Notes: generated by a model from the sequence alone, not told the origin. A stretch of 64,000 nucleotides of DNA from SIG307 sp045596385 (GCA_045596385.1 JAZOCC010000021.1:326268-390267); one strand, 5' to 3'; positions 40,209 to 49,677 are shown, numbered from the stretch's first letter. Program-made: numbers and translations.

Positions 40209-43037
40209 TTGTTTTATGTGATTTTCGGTAAACTGAAGGAATGGCTCTCTTCCCGCATGATTCCGATCGCAGTGTTTTATATGGTACTGACAGGTGTTTT
40301 GATTTTCCAGATGTATCGGATTCAGATTCTGGATGCCGGACAGGTAGTGGCAGAGGATGAATATAAGCAAACCAGGGAACGTCAGACCGACAGTACCAGA
40401 GGGTTGATTTATGACCGGAACGGACGTGTTCTTGCCTATAACGAGTTATCCTATTCCGTAATATTGGAGGACAGTCCGCTTCTTAATACCAACGATAAAA
40501 AGAATGCCATGCTGTATCATCTGATTCAGATTTTAAAGCGTGAGGATGTAGAGCTGGAGCCGGAGTTTTATATTGCTGTAGGCGAGTCCGGTATTCTGGA
40601 ATACACAGTGGACGGTACCGCAAGGCTACGTTTTATTAAGAATGCTTTGGGAAAGCAGTCCATTGACGATTTGACGGATGAAGAAGCCGAAATGAGCGCA
40701 GAGGAGTTGTTTGCGTTGCTTCGTTACGGTAATTTGAAATTAGGTGCCATGTACGGTATTTCCGATGAGTATTCGGTAGAGGATGCCCTTCGGATTATGT
40801 CGGTTCGTTATGCAATATTTACATTATGGCCGAAGTATTCCCAGATTACTCTGGCTACCGGTGTTTCGGATACACTTATTTCCGCATTAAAGGAGAACAG
40901 CACGGAGCTTCCGGGCGTTTCTGTTGTAATGAAGACAAAGCGTGTTTATAACTACAGCGAGTATTTTGCACATATTATCGGATATACAGGAAAGATTACC
41001 GAGGCAGAGCTTGAAGAATACAATGCGGAAGGAGAAGTATTTTCCGCTACGGATGTCATCGGTAAAACAGGTCTTGAGAAGACCTTTGAGGATGTATTAA
41101 ACGGTCAGAAGGGTATTGAAGAACTGACACTGGATGGGAATTACCGTATTGTAAATACGGAGTCTGTTTCGGAACCGCAGGCCGGGAACAATTTGTATCT
41201 GACCATTGATGCGGAAATGCAGAAGGCCTACTATCATCTGGTAGAAAAAGAACTGGCTAAGATTTTATTGGAGCAGATGACCGACAAACTGGACTACGGT
41301 ACCAAGGGGGAGTCAGCGGATGATATTTTGATTCCGGTTTATGAGGTATATGATGCGTTGTTTTCCAATAATGTATTGGATGTCAGCCGGATTTTCGGTG
41401 AAAATCCGCCGGAGGATGCTAATGCAAACGAACTGAAGATTTATCAGAAATACCAAACCAAATATGCCACGGTGATGAATCGTTTAAACGGCTATTTGGC
41501 ATACGGAAGTACCACGACAAATGCCAAGGTATCCGATGAAATGGCGGAGTATCTGGATTATGTATATGCAAAGCTTACATCTGCCAATGTGGGAATTTTG
41601 CCGGTTTCAAAAATCGATAAGTCCGATGAGGTGTATCTGGCTTACAGAAACGACAAAATCAGTTTGAGTGAGTTTTTGGTACATGCCATCAATCGGAACT
41701 GGATTGATTTTAAGGTTCTCGGAATTGAGAGCTACTATGTTACCGACGAGATTTACGAGATTTTATTAGACGAAATCATGAATCTTATGGAAGAGGATGC
41801 TGCATTTGCGAAGAAGCTTCTCCGTAATATGATTTTCCAGAAGGAGCTTACCGGGCGTGAGGTTTGCATGCTGTTGTTTGACCAGAATGCGATTGCTTAT
41901 AATGAATCCGATTATAAGGCATTATCAAACGGCAGGATATCCGCCTATGATTTTATCCGCGAAAAGATTGAAAAGATAGAGATTACACCTGCGCAGCTGG
42001 CATTGGAGCCGTGCGGAGCTTCTCTTGTTGTGACGGATGTTAATAACGGAGATGTGCTTGCCATGGTAACTTATCCGAGCTATGACAATAATAAATTGGC
42101 CAATAAAATCGATTGGGAGTATTATCAGAAACTCCTTGCGGACAAGTCCAATCCGTTGTCCAGCCGTGTGACGAATTCCAAGACAACCACCGGTTCTACC
42201 TTTAAGATGATTACCAGCTTTGCCGGCTACGGCGAGAATGAGCTGGGACTTTACGAGAAGATTGATGACTTGGGTGAATTTACAAAGGTAGATCCGTCAC
42301 CAAAGTGCTGGTATTATCCGAGCAAACATGGTAAAATTGATGTACCGCAGGCCATTCTTCATTCTTGTAATTACTTCTACTTTGAAGTGGGGTATCGCCT
42401 GGCGGAGGATCTTAACGGAAAGTACAGTGACTCCTTGGGGATTGCAAAGTTGGCCAGATATGCAGAAAAGTTTGGTCTCGGTTCCAAGTCGGGTATCGAA
42501 GTGGCAGAGCTGGAGCCGCAGATTGCGGACCATGATGCGGTACGTGCGGCCATTGGCTATTATCATAGCTTTACACCTTCTCAGATTGCTCGCTATGCCA
42601 CCACGTTGGGAAGCAGTGGTAATTGCTATAAATTGACCTTAATTGATAAAATTGAGGATACGAAGGACAATGTGATATTAGATAATTCCGCTACGATTGA
42701 TAATGTAATCACGGAATTTACCGATGCGGAATGGGCTCAGGTACAGAAGGGTATGTATCTTGTAACAAACAGCAACGATTCCACCGGGCGTCTTTATGAT
42801 ACGTTGGGATTTGAAACAGCAGGTAAGTCCGGTACCGCACAGGTGTCCGATACCAAGCCGAGCCATGTATTGTTTGTATCCTATGCACCGTATAAGAATC
42901 CGGAGATTGCTGTAACCGTGGTTATTCCGAATGGTTATGCTTCAGGCAATGCAGTGGATTTCGGATACGTTGTATATGATTATTATTATCATTCGGATAC
43001 GTATGATAAGGACTATAATAAAATTGATGCGGAATAA
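40209..43037 (+). CDS. mrdA: Penicillin-binding protein 2 with large central insertion
   Basis: A 942-residue class B transpeptidase of the elongation complex. After a membrane helix (about 18-36) comes the pedestal (TRGLIYDRNGRVLAYNE), then the transpeptidase: Ser663-x-x-Lys666 in TTGSTFKM, Ser719-x-Asn721, and Lys873-Ser-Gly-Thr. Typical PBP2 has 600-700 residues; here about 250 helical, acidic residues (about 350-600) are inserted between LTIDAEMQKAYYHLV and CGASLVVTDVNNGDVLAMV. The start is TTG 40209 after AAAGGAGG. The catalytic motifs are intact. Confidence 0.93.
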   Translation: MFYVIFGKLKEWLSSRMIPIAVFYMVLTGVLIFQMYRIQILDAGQVVAEDEYKQTRERQTDSTRGLIYDRNGRVLAYNELSYSVILEDSPLLNTNDKKNAMLYHLIQILKREDVELEPEFYIAVGESGILEYTVDGTARLRFIKNALGKQSIDDLTDEEAEMSAEELFALLRYGNLKLGAMYGISDEYSVEDALRIMSVRYAIFTLWPKYSQITLATGVSDTLISALKENSTELPGVSVVMKTKRVYNYSEYFAHIIGYTGKITEAELEEYNAEGEVFSATDVIGKTGLEKTFEDVLNGQKGIEELTLDGNYRIVNTESVSEPQAGNNLYLTIDAEMQKAYYHLVEKELAKILLEQMTDKLDYGTKGESADDILIPVYEVYDALFSNNVLDVSRIFGENPPEDANANELKIYQKYQTKYATVMNRLNGYLAYGSTTTNAKVSDEMAEYLDYVYAKLTSANVGILPVSKIDKSDEVYLAYRNDKISLSEFLVHAINRNWIDFKVLGIESYYVTDEIYEILLDEIMNLMEEDAAFAKKLLRNMIFQKELTGREVCMLLFDQNAIAYNESDYKALSNGRISAYDFIREKIEKIEITPAQLALEPCGASLVVTDVNNGDVLAMVTYPSYDNNKLANKIDWEYYQKLLADKSNPLSSRVTNSKTTTGSTFKMITSFAGYGENELGLYEKIDDLGEFTKVDPSPKCWYYPSKHGKIDVPQAILHSCNYFYFEVGYRLAEDLNGKYSDSLGIAKLARYAEKFGLGSKSGIEVAELEPQIADHDAVRAAIGYYHSFTPSQIARYATTLGSSGNCYKLTLIDKIEDTKDNVILDNSATIDNVITEFTDAEWAQVQKGMYLVTNSNDSTGRLYDTLGFETAGKSGTAQVSDTKPSHVLFVSYAPYKNPEIAVTVVIPNGYASGNAVDFGYVVYDYYYHSDTYDKDYNKIDAE

Positions 43038-43055
43038 GCAAAGGAGGGGATAGGT

Positions 43056-43757
43056 ATGAGTAATGCGGTAGTAATTAAAGGAACCACCTATGGCTTTTCG
43101 GTATATGTAAATGAACAGGCAGAGTTTGCAACGGTTTGCGAACAGGTCAAGGAGAAGTTTAAGGAATCGGCAAAGTTTTTCGGGGCCGCAAAAATGGCAA
43201 TTGCCTTTGAAGGCAAGCCTTTGTCGGATGAGGAGCAACGGATATTGTTAGATATTATTGCCGAGAATTCCGATGTACAGATTGTTTGTGTCATCGAGAA
43301 AAACGGTGAGACAGAGGAATTGCACCGGCGTTCTTTGGAAGAGAGCATTCAGGAGGAGCGTCTGAGGGAGCTTGACAGCTCCAACGGACAGTTTTACAAA
43401 GGCAATCTCCGTTCCGGGCAGGTGCTTGAGACGGAGACCAGTATTATTATTGTGGGTGATGTCAATCAGGGCGCTACGGTAACGTCCAAAGGAAATATTA
43501 TCGTATTAGGTGCGCTTCTGGGAAATGTATATGCGGGAGCCGGCGGCAATGAAAATGCCTTTGTATTGGCGCTTGAGCTTGATCCGGTACAAATCCGTAT
43601 TGCGGACACCATTGCGAGAGCACCGGATAAGGTAGGAAAGGCTCTTTGGAAGAGAGAAAAAGAGAAAACAAAGGAACCGAAAATTGCATTTCGGTCCGAG
43701 GGGAACATATTTATTGAACCGGTTTCCAGAACGGTTTTAAATGATATAAAATTATAA
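43056..43757 (+). CDS. minC: Septum-site protein MinC
   Basis: A 233-residue FtsZ inhibitor. The N-terminal FtsZ-binding domain (about 1-105) is followed by the C-terminal beta-helix (SIIIVGDVNQGATVTSKGNI, VLGALLGNVYAG, LDPVQIRIADTIAR) that binds MinD and drives dimerisation. AAAGGAGGGG precedes the ATG. Full length. Confidence 0.95.
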   Translation: MSNAVVIKGTTYGFSVYVNEQAEFATVCEQVKEKFKESAKFFGAAKMAIAFEGKPLSDEEQRILLDIIAENSDVQIVCVIEKNGETEELHRRSLEESIQEERLRELDSSNGQFYKGNLRSGQVLETETSIIIVGDVNQGATVTSKGNIIVLGALLGNVYAGAGGNENAFVLALELDPVQIRIADTIARAPDKVGKALWKREKEKTKEPKIAFRSEGNIFIEPVSRTVLNDIKL

Positions 43758-43777
43758 TAATCGGAGGATATGAACGA

Positions 43778-44560
43778 ATGGGCGAAGTAATTGTTGTTAC
43801 ATCAGGAAAAGGCGGTGTCGGTAAGACAACGACTACGGCAAACGTAGGTACCGGCCTTGCAAAGCTTGACAAGAAAGTTGTATTAATCGATACAGATATC
43901 GGACTCAGAAACCTGGATGTTGTTATGGGACTTGAGAATCGTATTGTGTATAATCTGGTGGATGTGATCGAAGGCTCCTGTAAGATTAATCAGGCATTTA
44001 TTAAGGTAAAGGGATATAACAATTTTTATCTCCTTCCGTCTGCACAGACCCGTGATAAGACGGCAATTACTCCTGAGCAGATGAAGAAGCTGACCGATCA
44101 GTTAAAGGAAGAGTTCGACTATGTAATTATCGATTGTCCGGCAGGTATCGAGCAGGGCTTCCACAATGCAATCGCAGGTGCGGACCGTGCCCTTGTGGTT
44201 ACAACCCCGGAGGTTTCCGCTGTTCGTGATGCAGACCGTATCATCGGTCTTTTAGAGGCAAATGAAATTAAAAAGACTCATTTAATCGTAAACCGTTTGC
44301 GTATGGATATGGTAAAGCGCGGCGATATGATGTCCAGTGAGGACGTTGTTGAGATTCTGGCGATTCCGTTAATTGGTGTGGTACCGGATGACGAGAATAT
44401 CGTTATTTCCACTAACCAGGGTGCTCCGCTTGTAGGCAACAACACCATGGCGGGTAAGGCGTACATGAATATTTGTAAGCGTGTCGACGGTGAAGAGGTT
44501 CCGTTCCTTGATTTGGCAGGCAAGGGTGGATTGTTCAGTCGTCTTTTCAAGAAAAACTAA
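43778..44560 (+). CDS. minD: Septum-site ATPase MinD
   Basis: A 260-residue ParA/MinD ATPase. The deviant Walker A is GKGGVGKTTTTANVG at about 10-24; IDTDIGLRNLDVVMGLE and VIIDCPAGIEQGF follow. The C-terminal GLFSRLFKKN is the amphipathic membrane-targeting helix. It carries MinC to the membrane at the poles. ATG follows CGGAGGA. Confidence 0.98.
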   Translation: MGEVIVVTSGKGGVGKTTTTANVGTGLAKLDKKVVLIDTDIGLRNLDVVMGLENRIVYNLVDVIEGSCKINQAFIKVKGYNNFYLLPSAQTRDKTAITPEQMKKLTDQLKEEFDYVIIDCPAGIEQGFHNAIAGADRALVVTTPEVSAVRDADRIIGLLEANEIKKTHLIVNRLRMDMVKRGDMMSSEDVVEILAIPLIGVVPDDENIVISTNQGAPLVGNNTMAGKAYMNICKRVDGEEVPFLDLAGKGGLFSRLFKKN

Positions 44561-44573
44561 CGGAGGGTAGATT

Positions 44574-44849
44574 ATGAGTTTCTTTGATTTTTTCAGTAAG
44601 AATAAAACGTCCGGTTCCGTAGCAAAGGATCGTTTGAAGCTGGTGCTCGTATCGGACCGTGCAGGCTGTTCCCCGGAGGTTATGGAGCAGATGAAGAATG
44701 ATATTATTGCTGTCATTTCCAAGTACATTGAAATCGACATGCAGGGTCTGGATATCCAGATTAAGCAGACCCAGTCGGATTCCGACAACGGTACGGTACC
44801 GGCCATTTTTGCAAATATTCCGATTAAGGAAATGCGTGGTAAAAACTAA
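44574..44849 (+). CDS. minE: Topological specificity factor MinE
   Basis: A 91-residue MinE: an N-terminal amphipathic helix (MSFFDFFSKNK), then AKDRLKLVLVSDRAGCSPEV and the dimerisation domain. It releases MinD from the membrane, so this cell should have an oscillating Min system, while also encoding DivIVA at 51072. AGGAGG-like CGGAGGGT precedes the ATG. Confidence 0.96.
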   Translation: MSFFDFFSKNKTSGSVAKDRLKLVLVSDRAGCSPEVMEQMKNDIIAVISKYIEIDMQGLDIQIKQTQSDSDNGTVPAIFANIPIKEMRGKN

Positions 44850-44860
44850 GAGGGTGTTTC

Positions 44861-46051
44861 ATGTTTAAACTATGGGAACGGTATGATTTTAAAAAGTACC
44901 GCTGGTTAATATTACTTTTGATAATTCTCATCTGTACCGCCGGCATTTATGTGCTGGGTCAGGTACAGGGAGAAGAAGAAATCGACATGGTTCCGAGACA
45001 AATTAAAGGTCTGATCGGCGGTGTTTTTTTGGCGATATTCGTGTCCATGTTCGATTATCATTTTGTATGTAAATTTGCAGGATTAATGTATATCGTTAAT
45101 TTTGTACTGTTATTTGTAGTAAAATATGTGGATTACTTTAACATTAAGCGAGGCGGAGTTAACCGATGGATCGGTATTCCGAACGGAGATAATCCGAAAT
45201 TTGAGTTTCAGGTATCCGAGCTTACAAAGGTAGTGCTTGTTATCTGTCTGGCTACTTTGTTTGACCGGTTGATGGACCGGATGAAACAGGGGTGGATTTT
45301 GTTACTGGCGGTTATTATGCTGGCACTTCCGGTGGGATTGGTATTTCTTCAGCCGGATTTGTCTACCACAATCGTTATTTGCGTATCACTTGTGGTTGTG
45401 ATTTTTGCATCGGGAATCAAGTATAAGATTTTGCTACCGATTGCCGCCACGGCAATTCCTATAGCAATCGGACTGTTCTGGTATGTACAGCAGGACTTTC
45501 AGGTACTTCTTTCGGATGATCAGCAAGAACGTATTTTATCCCTGCTACATCCGGAAAATTATGGGGATACTCTCTGGCAGCAGGAGTATTCCATTTCAAC
45601 TATTGCCTCGGGAGGCTTAACCGGAAAGCTTTTCACAGGAGAGGGTACCCTCGGTTCAAAGAATATTCCGGTTATCGAAAGTGATTTTATTTTTGCGGGA
45701 ATGGCTGAGGCGTTCGGATTTTTAGGCTCCTGTGCCATCGTACTTGCAATCTTTTTCATTTCGTTCCAGTGCTTTTTGGTAGCAAAGAAAGCACCGGATT
45801 ATCTCGGAAGATTGCTGGCCGTAGGAATCGGAACCACATACATTTTCCAGGCGTTTGTTAATATCGGTGTTGTTACCATGTTATTGCCGAACACCGGTAT
45901 TCCGTTGCCGTTTGTGAGCTACGGATTGAGTTCGTTAATGTGTAATATGATAGGTATCGGAATTATACTGAACATCGGTATATCGAAGAAAAAAGAGAGA
46001 ACGTCGATAGATCTTGATTTTGCGGATATACCAAGGAAGGGGGAACTATGA
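44861..46051 (+). CDS. rodA: RodA/FtsW-family peptidoglycan polymerase
   Basis: A 396-residue SEDS glycosyltransferase with about ten membrane helices. Family strings are FQVSELTKVVLVI (the conserved catalytic region follows), LQPDLSTTIVI and the C-terminal GIPLPFVSYGLSSLM. With MreBCD and PBP2 in the same operon it is best called RodA, the elongation polymerase. It overlaps mgsA by 4 bases. Confidence 0.93.
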   Translation: MFKLWERYDFKKYRWLILLLIILICTAGIYVLGQVQGEEEIDMVPRQIKGLIGGVFLAIFVSMFDYHFVCKFAGLMYIVNFVLLFVVKYVDYFNIKRGGVNRWIGIPNGDNPKFEFQVSELTKVVLVICLATLFDRLMDRMKQGWILLLAVIMLALPVGLVFLQPDLSTTIVICVSLVVVIFASGIKYKILLPIAATAIPIAIGLFWYVQQDFQVLLSDDQQERILSLLHPENYGDTLWQQEYSISTIASGGLTGKLFTGEGTLGSKNIPVIESDFIFAGMAEAFGFLGSCAIVLAIFFISFQCFLVAKKAPDYLGRLLAVGIGTTYIFQAFVNIGVVTMLLPNTGIPLPFVSYGLSSLMCNMIGIGIILNIGISKKKERTSIDLDFADIPRKGEL

Positions 46052-46446
46052 ATATTGGGTTGATTGCACATGATGCAAAGAAAAAACTGATGCAGAATTT
46101 CTGCATTGCCTACAAAGGCATTTTAAGTAAGCATACGTTGTATGCGACAGGGACGACCGGCCGATTGATAGAGGAAGCGGCAAACCTTTCCGTTCATAAG
46201 TATCTTGCGGGACCGCTTGGCGGTGAGCAGCAGATGGGGTCCCAGATTGAGCATAATGAAATTGACCTCGTTATTTTCCTCAGAGATCCGTTGACACCGA
46301 AGTCCCATGAGCCGGACGTGAACAATGTGGTTATGCTGTGTGATACGCATAACATTCCGTTAGCTACCAATGTAGCAACGGCAGAGAGTCTGATATTAAG
46401 TTTAGACCGCGGTGACCTTGATTGGAGAAATCTTTACAAAAGTTAA
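46048..46446 (+). CDS. mgsA: Methylglyoxal synthase, catalytic Asp replaced by Glu
   Basis: A 132-residue MgsA, which turns dihydroxyacetone phosphate into methylglyoxal and phosphate. The fold motifs are intact: IGLIAHDAKK, LYATGTTGRL, LRDPLTPKSHEPDV (counterparts of E. coli Asp91, His98 and Asp101) and ATNVATAE. But the GGDQQ motif that carries E. coli's catalytic base Asp71 reads GGEQQ here (Glu60). Activity may be reduced. It starts inside rodA in an ATGA overlap, a usual place in Clostridia. Confidence 0.92.
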   Translation: MNIGLIAHDAKKKLMQNFCIAYKGILSKHTLYATGTTGRLIEEAANLSVHKYLAGPLGGEQQMGSQIEHNEIDLVIFLRDPLTPKSHEPDVNNVVMLCDTHNIPLATNVATAESLILSLDRGDLDWRNLYKS

Positions 46447-46466
46447 GTAGAAAAGGATGTGAGCAA

Positions 46467-47459
46467 ATGATACAATTAAAACGTAAGCAAATTGCGCTGT
46501 TGCTATTATTTGCTCTTTTTTGTGCGGGCTGCGGAAGGGCTTCCGTGAAACCGGAGGAGGTTCCGCTGGCATATACCGGATCAAATTCTTTTGAATATTT
46601 CGATGTAGGAAACGACCGTAATGCAGATTATCTGACCGGCCGTGGGGTGGAGGTATGTATTCCGTCCGGGGTGGCAGATGATGCGGTTGCGGAGCGAGAG
46701 GATTACGTGTACGGTTTGTACCGGTTATCCGACCGGAAGGTGCTTAGTGAACACGGTGTTACGGATAAAGTATATCCGGCCAGTACAACGAAGCTTTTGA
46801 CTGCATTGGTTGCGCTTAAGCACTGCAATTTGAGTGAAAGTGTGACATTTAGCTATAATGCGTCCCATATCAATATTTCCGGAGCTATGCTGTGCGGATT
46901 CAAAGAAGGTGATACGGTGATGCTGGGAGATTTGCTTGCTGCACTTCTCATTTATAGCGGAAACGATGCGGGAGTTGCGATAGCAGAGCATGTATCGGGA
47001 TCCGTAGAGGCCTTTGCGGACCTGATGAATGAAGAGGCGGAAAAGCTTGGTGCGGTAGATACCCACTTTGTGAATCCTCATGGTTTACATAACAAGGATC
47101 ATTATACTACTGCCTATGACATCTATTTGATTATGAATGAATTGATTCATTACAATAAGTTTTTATCGATTATTTCCACGCCATCCTATGAAGTAAATTA
47201 TGTGGATGCCCAGGGAAATGCAAAAACTAAGATTTTTAACAGTACCAATCTTTATTTCGAGGGTGTGTTCAAGGCTCCGGAGGAGATTGAAATTATCGGT
47301 GGGAAGACAGGAACCACAAATGCTGCGGGATGTTGTCTGACCCTTTATTTCAAGGACAAGGAGGGTGTTTCCTACATCGCTGAGGTATTCCATGCACCGA
47401 CTTACGAGGTTCTTTACGGAAAAATGACGGAGCTGATGAAGCTGGCAGTCTCCGAATAG
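46467..47459 (+). CDS. D-alanyl-D-alanine carboxypeptidase (lipoprotein-type)
   Basis: A 330-residue low-molecular-mass penicillin-binding protein that trims the terminal D-Ala of wall stem peptides. Ser106-x-x-Lys109 in PASTTKLL, Ser164-Gly-Asn in YSGNDAG and Lys280-Thr-Gly in GGKTGTTNA are the active-site motifs. The signal sequence ends CAGC with Cys22, suggesting a lipid anchor instead of the usual C-terminal helix, which is missing. ATG 46467 follows AAAGGATG. Last gene of the morphogenesis operon. Confidence 0.92.
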   Translation: MIQLKRKQIALLLLFALFCAGCGRASVKPEEVPLAYTGSNSFEYFDVGNDRNADYLTGRGVEVCIPSGVADDAVAEREDYVYGLYRLSDRKVLSEHGVTDKVYPASTTKLLTALVALKHCNLSESVTFSYNASHINISGAMLCGFKEGDTVMLGDLLAALLIYSGNDAGVAIAEHVSGSVEAFADLMNEEAEKLGAVDTHFVNPHGLHNKDHYTTAYDIYLIMNELIHYNKFLSIISTPSYEVNYVDAQGNAKTKIFNSTNLYFEGVFKAPEEIEIIGGKTGTTNAAGCCLTLYFKDKEGVSYIAEVFHAPTYEVLYGKMTELMKLAVSE

Positions 47460-47470
47460 CAGGAAAAGAT

Positions 47471-47507
47471 AAGCCCGGCACAATGAAAGATTGCGCCGGG
47501 GCTTTTG
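47471..47507 (+). terminator. Rho-independent terminator after the morphogenesis operon
   Basis: CCCGGC-A-CAAT (47474-47484) pairs with ATTG-C-GCCGGG (47490-47500) with one mismatch, followed by GCTTTT. It lies 11 bases after the carboxypeptidase stop. Confidence 0.75.
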
Positions 47508-47538
47508 ATGATATTATGGGAAGAAGGGGGAACGGAAA

Positions 47539-48948
47539 ATGGCAAAGGATGAGAAGATAATCAAATTTCGAACAAGAAAAGAAGTAAATATCGGATTAGT
47601 GGTAGCTTTCGGCGTTCTTGTTCTGTTGGTTATCAATATATACCGGTATTTTACAACGCCCCATCTTGCACTTTATGAGGTACAAGCCGGTAGCTCCGGA
47701 AGTGAGGTATCTGCGGTTGCCATGATTTTACGTCCGGAGACGGTATATCGTACCGAGCATGCGGGATATCTGAATTATTATTACAGAGAGGGCGCACGAG
47801 TAACAAAGAATGCAAAGATTTACTCTGTGAATGATTCTTCGGAGCTGCAGGATATTTTGAATTTTAACGAGAACAACTCCGCACTGACCACAAATGATTT
47901 AAACCGGTTGAAGGGAAGCATCAGAAGCTTTTGTTCTTCTTATTCCGATGCGGCATTTTCGGAGTGCTATGAGCTTCGGGAGGAGTTTTTGTCGGATTAT
48001 TTACGCTATCGGGATGTTTCTATGCTGGATACACTAGCTGACCGGAATACGGATGTGAATTCATTTTTAACCGTGAATTCTTCTCAAAGCGGAGTCGTTT
48101 CCTATTTTTCCGATCTTTATGACGGATATACAAAGGAAATGATTACCGGTGAAGAATTTTCTCCGGAGAAGAGGACTGTACCGGAATATAGTAAACAGAC
48201 CGGAATTTCCGCTATTGACAGTTTTGCATATAAGCTGATTCCGGAGGAGTCCTGGCAGCTGGTAATTCAGGTGCCGGAGGATTGCATGGATCAAATAAAA
48301 AAATCGGGAACCACCGTAAGCTTTCGCATTATGGGAGATTCCAGATTGTATGAGAAGTCCTACGAGGAATTACGTGCCGGCGGCGGGGGGTATCTGACTG
48401 TGGATATGGACCGTTACGGGGCCGATTATCTCAGTGAACGTTTTCTTGACGTAACGGTGTATCTGGATGCCAGAGAAGGGTTGAAAATACCGGAAACGGC
48501 GATTGTAACCAAGGATATTTATCAGATTCCGGAGCGTTTTGTAATGAAGGGTGGCGGAGAGGATACTCTCGGTGTCAGCATGGAGCGTTATGATACGGAA
48601 TCGGGTGAGGTGAAGCCGGATTTCTTTAAAATCAATCCGTTGTTCTTTGAAAACGGATATTATTATGTGGCGGAAGAGGATATGGATTCCGGACAGTACA
48701 TTAATTCTGCGGGACTGACCGGGGAACCGGAGAGGGCGATGTTATATTCGTTTCTAACAAGTATGGAGGGCGTATATAATATGAATAAAGGCTATGCCGT
48801 ATTCCGGCGGATTGAACGTATGACGGATGTAGAAGATTATGTATTGGTACGCGCCAATCAGGCAGGAGGACTGTCGGTATATGACCATATTGTATTGGAT
48901 GCTTCCGCAGTTACAAAGGATATTATATTAATTGAAGGAGAGTCTTAG
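47539..48948 (+). CDS. HlyD-like membrane protein
   Basis: A 469-residue protein with a basic cytoplasmic N-terminus, one membrane helix (about 17-36) and a large outer part. A lipoyl/barrel-sandwich-like segment (HAGYLNYYYREGARVTKNAK) and a C-terminal part with DYVLVRANQAGGLSVYDHIV resemble HlyD-type adaptors. No transporter partner is nearby. The gene regularly precedes yggS-sepF in Lachnospiraceae-like genomes, so a division or envelope role is more likely than efflux; this is inference. AGAAGGGGG precedes the ATG. Confidence 0.8.
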   Translation: MAKDEKIIKFRTRKEVNIGLVVAFGVLVLLVINIYRYFTTPHLALYEVQAGSSGSEVSAVAMILRPETVYRTEHAGYLNYYYREGARVTKNAKIYSVNDSSELQDILNFNENNSALTTNDLNRLKGSIRSFCSSYSDAAFSECYELREEFLSDYLRYRDVSMLDTLADRNTDVNSFLTVNSSQSGVVSYFSDLYDGYTKEMITGEEFSPEKRTVPEYSKQTGISAIDSFAYKLIPEESWQLVIQVPEDCMDQIKKSGTTVSFRIMGDSRLYEKSYEELRAGGGGYLTVDMDRYGADYLSERFLDVTVYLDAREGLKIPETAIVTKDIYQIPERFVMKGGGEDTLGVSMERYDTESGEVKPDFFKINPLFFENGYYYVAEEDMDSGQYINSAGLTGEPERAMLYSFLTSMEGVYNMNKGYAVFRRIERMTDVEDYVLVRANQAGGLSVYDHIVLDASAVTKDIILIEGES

Positions 48949-48949
48949 G

Positions 48950-49663
48950 ATGCAGGAGAAAACATCGGTTCAGGGAGCAGTAGCAGAGGTATCCGCAAGG
49001 ATTACGGCAGCCTGCGAGCGTGCGGGGAGAGATCCTCGGGAGGTGACGTTGATTGCGGTCAGTAAAACCATGCCCGTTGAGGCTATCCGGGAAGCAATGG
49101 CTTGCGGTATGGTAGATTTCGGAGAAAACAGACCTCAGGAATTAAGAGATAAGCAGGCAGAGATTAGGGAGCCGCTTCGCTGGCATATGATCGGTGCCTT
49201 ACAGACAAATAAATTAAAATATGTCATCGGAAAAACTACATTGATTCATTCCGTGGATTCCTTGCATTTGGCAGAGGCAATCGAAGAAATGTCCGCAAAA
49301 AAGGATTTGGTGACAGAGGTTTTGTTAGAAATCAATATTGCGGGTGAGGATTCCAAACACGGAATTGCACCGGAGGCTTTGGAGCAGATGGTACGGGCTG
49401 TAGCACAATTTTCGCACATTAAAGTCAGAGGCTTAATGACTGTCGCACCTTATACGGAAGTTGCGGAAGAGAATCGTGTTTATTTTAGAAAAATGAAGCA
49501 ATTAATGGTTGACATCAATTCCAAAAACATTGATAATGTATATATGGACATCTTGTCCATGGGGATGACCGGTGATTATGAAATTGCTGTAGAGGAAGGT
49601 GCCACATTAGTACGTGTCGGTACCGGTATTTTCGGTCATCGTGTATATTTGCCAAAGGAATAA
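48950..49663 (+). CDS. YggS/PipY family PLP homeostasis protein
   Basis: A 237-residue PLP-binding barrel protein that balances vitamin B6 forms and amino acids. The cofactor lysine is Lys39 in IAVSKTMPVE; DFGENRPQEL, WHMIGALQTNK and MSMGMT-like LSMGMTGDYEIA follow. Its place directly before sepF is a classic Gram-positive arrangement. ATG 48950 follows AAGGAG. Confidence 0.95.
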   Translation: MQEKTSVQGAVAEVSARITAACERAGRDPREVTLIAVSKTMPVEAIREAMACGMVDFGENRPQELRDKQAEIREPLRWHMIGALQTNKLKYVIGKTTLIHSVDSLHLAEAIEEMSAKKDLVTEVLLEINIAGEDSKHGIAPEALEQMVRAVAQFSHIKVRGLMTVAPYTEVAEENRVYFRKMKQLMVDINSKNIDNVYMDILSMGMTGDYEIAVEEGATLVRVGTGIFGHRVYLPKE

Positions 49664-49677
49664 AAGGAGATATTAGT

